Source of the DNA: Xylaria sp. FL1777
Taxonomy: Eukaryota; Ascomycota; Sordariomycetes; Xylariales; Xylariaceae
Direction: 5' to 3'
Assembly: GCA_022578965.1 (NCBI GenBank)
Contig: MU400928.1
Span: 1 to 21,471 of the forward strand
Length of the DNA: 21,471 nt
Shown here: piece by piece, positions 20,017 through 21,471 of the stretch
Position numbering within the stretch: the stretch's first letter is position 1
Layout of the letters: every line of letters starts with the position of its first letter
Position numbers and translations under genes: made by a program
The notes under the pieces: model-generated
Told to the model about the DNA's origin: nothing
What the model saw: only the letters and a program-made list of their open reading frames with translations
Databases searched by the model: none

Positions 20017-20165
20017 TAATTAAATATAACAAAACAAACTAAAAAATATAGTTATTAAAGTAAATAATGCTAAAATAGCAGTAAAAAAAAAGTAATTAAA
20101 TATAAAGCAAAATAAAAAATATAGTTGCAAAAATAAATAATGCTAAAATAACAGCAAAAAAAGCT
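20017..20165. repeat. 2 x 76-bp tandem repeat
   Basis: TAATTAAATATAA starts at 20017 and 20093. Both units then read a CAAAAYAAA stretch, AAAAAATATAGTT, AAATAATGCTAAAATARCAG and an A run. Differences are G/A and C/T transitions plus changes in A-run length. Confidence 0.85.
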
Positions 20166-21106
20166 TTATTAAAATAAGCCTAGTAATAATTTTAACTAAA
20201 AAATAACTTAAATTAAAAAGCTAAATGTATATAAAACAAAAAAAAAAGTATAGCTAAGTTATAAGCGTTTTATATATTAAGTTAAAACATTAAAAAAAAT
20301 AATTTATTACTAAAAAAACGCGTAATTTTTATTTTCTTTTTATTTTTTATGCTATATTAAGCAAACTATACTATATGTTAATTTATTATAATGCTATAAT
20401 AAAAGCATTTTTTTTTTTTATATAACGTATATATATATAATAGTAAATTTTCGTAAATTTTAAGTATACTAGTAAACTATAATGCTTTTTTTATAAAGTA
20501 GTTATTTATTTAAAGCTTAAAATTAGCTTGTTTTTAAAGTGTAAAACTAAAAAAAAATCTTTAAGTTTTAGTAACGTTTTAATATTACAAAAACAAAAAA
20601 AAAGCAACGCATATTTTATTTATTGCTTAATACTTACTACAATATATAAGTTTAAAGCATAATATAAGCTATAAATAAATTATGTTATGTTATATTGCTA
20701 TATTTATATATAAAAAGCGCTTTAGCTTAGTTGTAACGCTTTATATTAAACTAAAAGCAAAAAAAAAAAAAAAGAAAAAAAAAACCAAAAAAAACCAAAA
20801 AAACTAAAACGTAAAAGCAAGCAAAAAAAGCTACAAAAACAAAAAACCTAATACACAAAATAAAACATATTATAAATAGCTTATTGCTTTATTTTTTTAT
20901 AATATACGTACTAAAAAAACAAAGTAAACTTTATAAGCTAAAACTTAATAAAAACGAAAAAATTGTTAGTTATACGTTTTTTGCTTTGTTTTTTTTTTAG
21001 CTAGTTAAAAATTAAAAAAATATTGCTAAGCCTTGCTTTAAAAAAAAGGTAGCATAAGCTATAATATAAATATTGCATTATGCTTTTTATAAAAATATAA
21101 AACTAT
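20166..21106. other. Gene-free A-rich decayed DNA
   Basis: No frame is present. A short stretch at 20717-20739 looks superficially like the 5' part of a tRNA, but the rest of a tRNA is absent. The block 20761-20830 is A-rich with repeated AACCAAAA, keeping CC. CGCG near 20320 and CTTACG-like words are isolated survivors. Confidence 0.5.
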
Positions 21107-21164
21107 AAAAAGCTAAATAAGCTTATATAATTTAACGTTAAATTACTTAATTATTTAGCTTTTA
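21107..21164. repeat. Imperfect palindrome centred on AACGTT
   Basis: The inner AATTTAACGTTAAATT (about 21129-21144) is perfectly self-complementary. The outer arm AGCTAAATAA (21111-21120) matches TTATTTAGCT (21151-21160) with an offset of about one base, so the whole 58 bp forms a bulged hairpin or cruciform. Its centre keeps a CpG. Confidence 0.75.
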
Positions 21165-21290
21165 TGCTATAAAAGTTAAAAAAAAGCAAAACTTTAACTA
21201 AAAAAAGAAAAAAAAGCTATAAAAAAAAAAGCAACTTTATAAAAATTAAAAAAAAAATAAATAATATTTTTTTTTTTTTTTGCTTGTATA

Positions 21291-21325
21291 AGTAGTATAG
21301 TATATATTGTATATTATACTACTAT
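21291..21325. repeat. Inverted repeat just before the long poly(A)
   Basis: AGTAGTATAGTATATA at the left faces TATATTATACTACTA-like sequence at the right, 14-bp arms with about one mismatch and a very short loop. It is flanked by a T run of about 17 nt on the left (ends near 21271) and the 66-A run on the right. Confidence 0.7.
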
Positions 21326-21343
21326 ATTTTACTATTACTATTG

Positions 21344-21347
<4 letters not shown>

Positions 21348-21413
<66 letters not shown>
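21348..21413. repeat. 66-nt homopolymer A run
   Basis: An uninterrupted run of 66 A follows ATTGCTTT. It is the longest homopolymer in the window, about three times the next. It could be the tail of a retroposed (LINE or SINE) copy inserted on the + strand, a slippage expansion, or a sequencing/assembly length error. No recognisable element lies upstream to choose between these. Confidence 0.9.
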
Positions 21414-21415
<2 letters not shown>

Positions 21416-21471
21416 ATTTATAAAATTTTTTTTTTTTTAATTTTAAAAAAAATAAAAATTATTTAAAATTG

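Larger units (their letters stand above)
1..21471. other. AT-rich, C-to-T-decayed repeat block without genes
   Basis: The whole window shares one composition: about 11-18% G+C in hand-counted samples and stop codons every few triplets in all frames. C survives almost only after A or G, and G almost only before T or C. A hand-calculated RIP substrate index (CpA+TpG)/(ApC+GpT) for bases 1-600 is about 16/43, or 0.37, well below the level normally read as RIP-affected. Because GA and GG are so rare, codons for Asp, Glu and Gly hardly exist, so this cannot be coding under any genetic code. Known of the process: fungal RIP converts C to T in duplicated DNA before meiosis. The organism and the enzyme are inference; the skew is seen. 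Confidence 0.85.

Noticed and set aside
20717..20739. GCGCTTTAGCTTAGTTG resembles a tRNA acceptor start and A-box (D-arm).
   Set aside because: One A-box position is off, no T-arm/B-box or closing acceptor stem follows, and TAGCTTAG-type words are common here.
1..21471. Very long open frames appear if TAA and TAG are read as amino acids (ciliate-like code), since TGA is rare.
   Set aside because: TGA is rare only because GA is depleted. The same depletion removes nearly all Asp, Glu and Gly codons, and the openness exists in all frames, so it is not coding.
1..21471. Organelle genome (mitochondrial or plastid).
   Set aside because: AT richness fits, but no rRNA, tRNA or conserved organelle gene can be found, and both strands show repeat-linked transition decay.

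Overview
The window is a gene-free, extremely AT-rich stretch. Hand counts give about 11% G+C over bases 1-600 and about 18% over bases 10201-10500. All six frames are saturated with TAA/TAG stops, and I can support no protein-coding gene, tRNA or rRNA. It looks like repeat DNA destroyed by C-to-T mutation on both strands. A filamentous fungus with a repeat-induced point mutation (RIP)-like process is the best guess, for example an AT-rich isochore, pericentromere or subtelomere. No marker gene fixes the organism.

The mutational footprint is strong and has an unusual context. In bases 1-600 I counted 44 C: 31 follow A, 11 follow G, 2 follow T and none follow C. Of 24 G, 12 precede T, 11 precede C, 1 precedes A and none precede G. 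TC/CC (and GA/GG) have therefore almost vanished, while RCT/AGY are spared. CpA is reduced relative to CpT (11 to 32 in the same sample), as in classical RIP, but the dependence on the 5' pyrimidine is much stronger.

Layout. 1-2104: A-rich decayed DNA with nothing recognisable except homopolymers and small palindromes. 2105-2208: 4 x 26-bp tandem repeat. About 2340-2480: a patch that kept CC/TC. 2474-5522 and 9866-12927: two direct copies of one ~3.05-kb repeat, colinear, differing almost only by transitions, with 4.3 kb of T-rich decayed DNA between them. Copy 1 is followed by a GG-retaining, TTAGGG-like patch. The spacer holds a 43-bp duplication and a near-perfect 39-bp-arm hairpin. Copy 2 is followed by a 124-bp dimeric repeat and a mosaic tandem array (13192-13940). 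From 14.3 kb to the end there are many short tandem arrays (18, 66, 95, 113, 128, 45, 57 and 76 bp), two hairpins, a decayed triplet microsatellite, a palindrome and a 66-A homopolymer near the right edge.

No genes work together here. What can be read is a mutational system acting on repeats: an older mobile or satellite landscape that was duplicated and then mutated on both strands until no reading frame survived. The most informative elements are the ~3-kb pair, which allows partial reconstruction of the ancestor, the context signature, and the spared patches beside copy 1.
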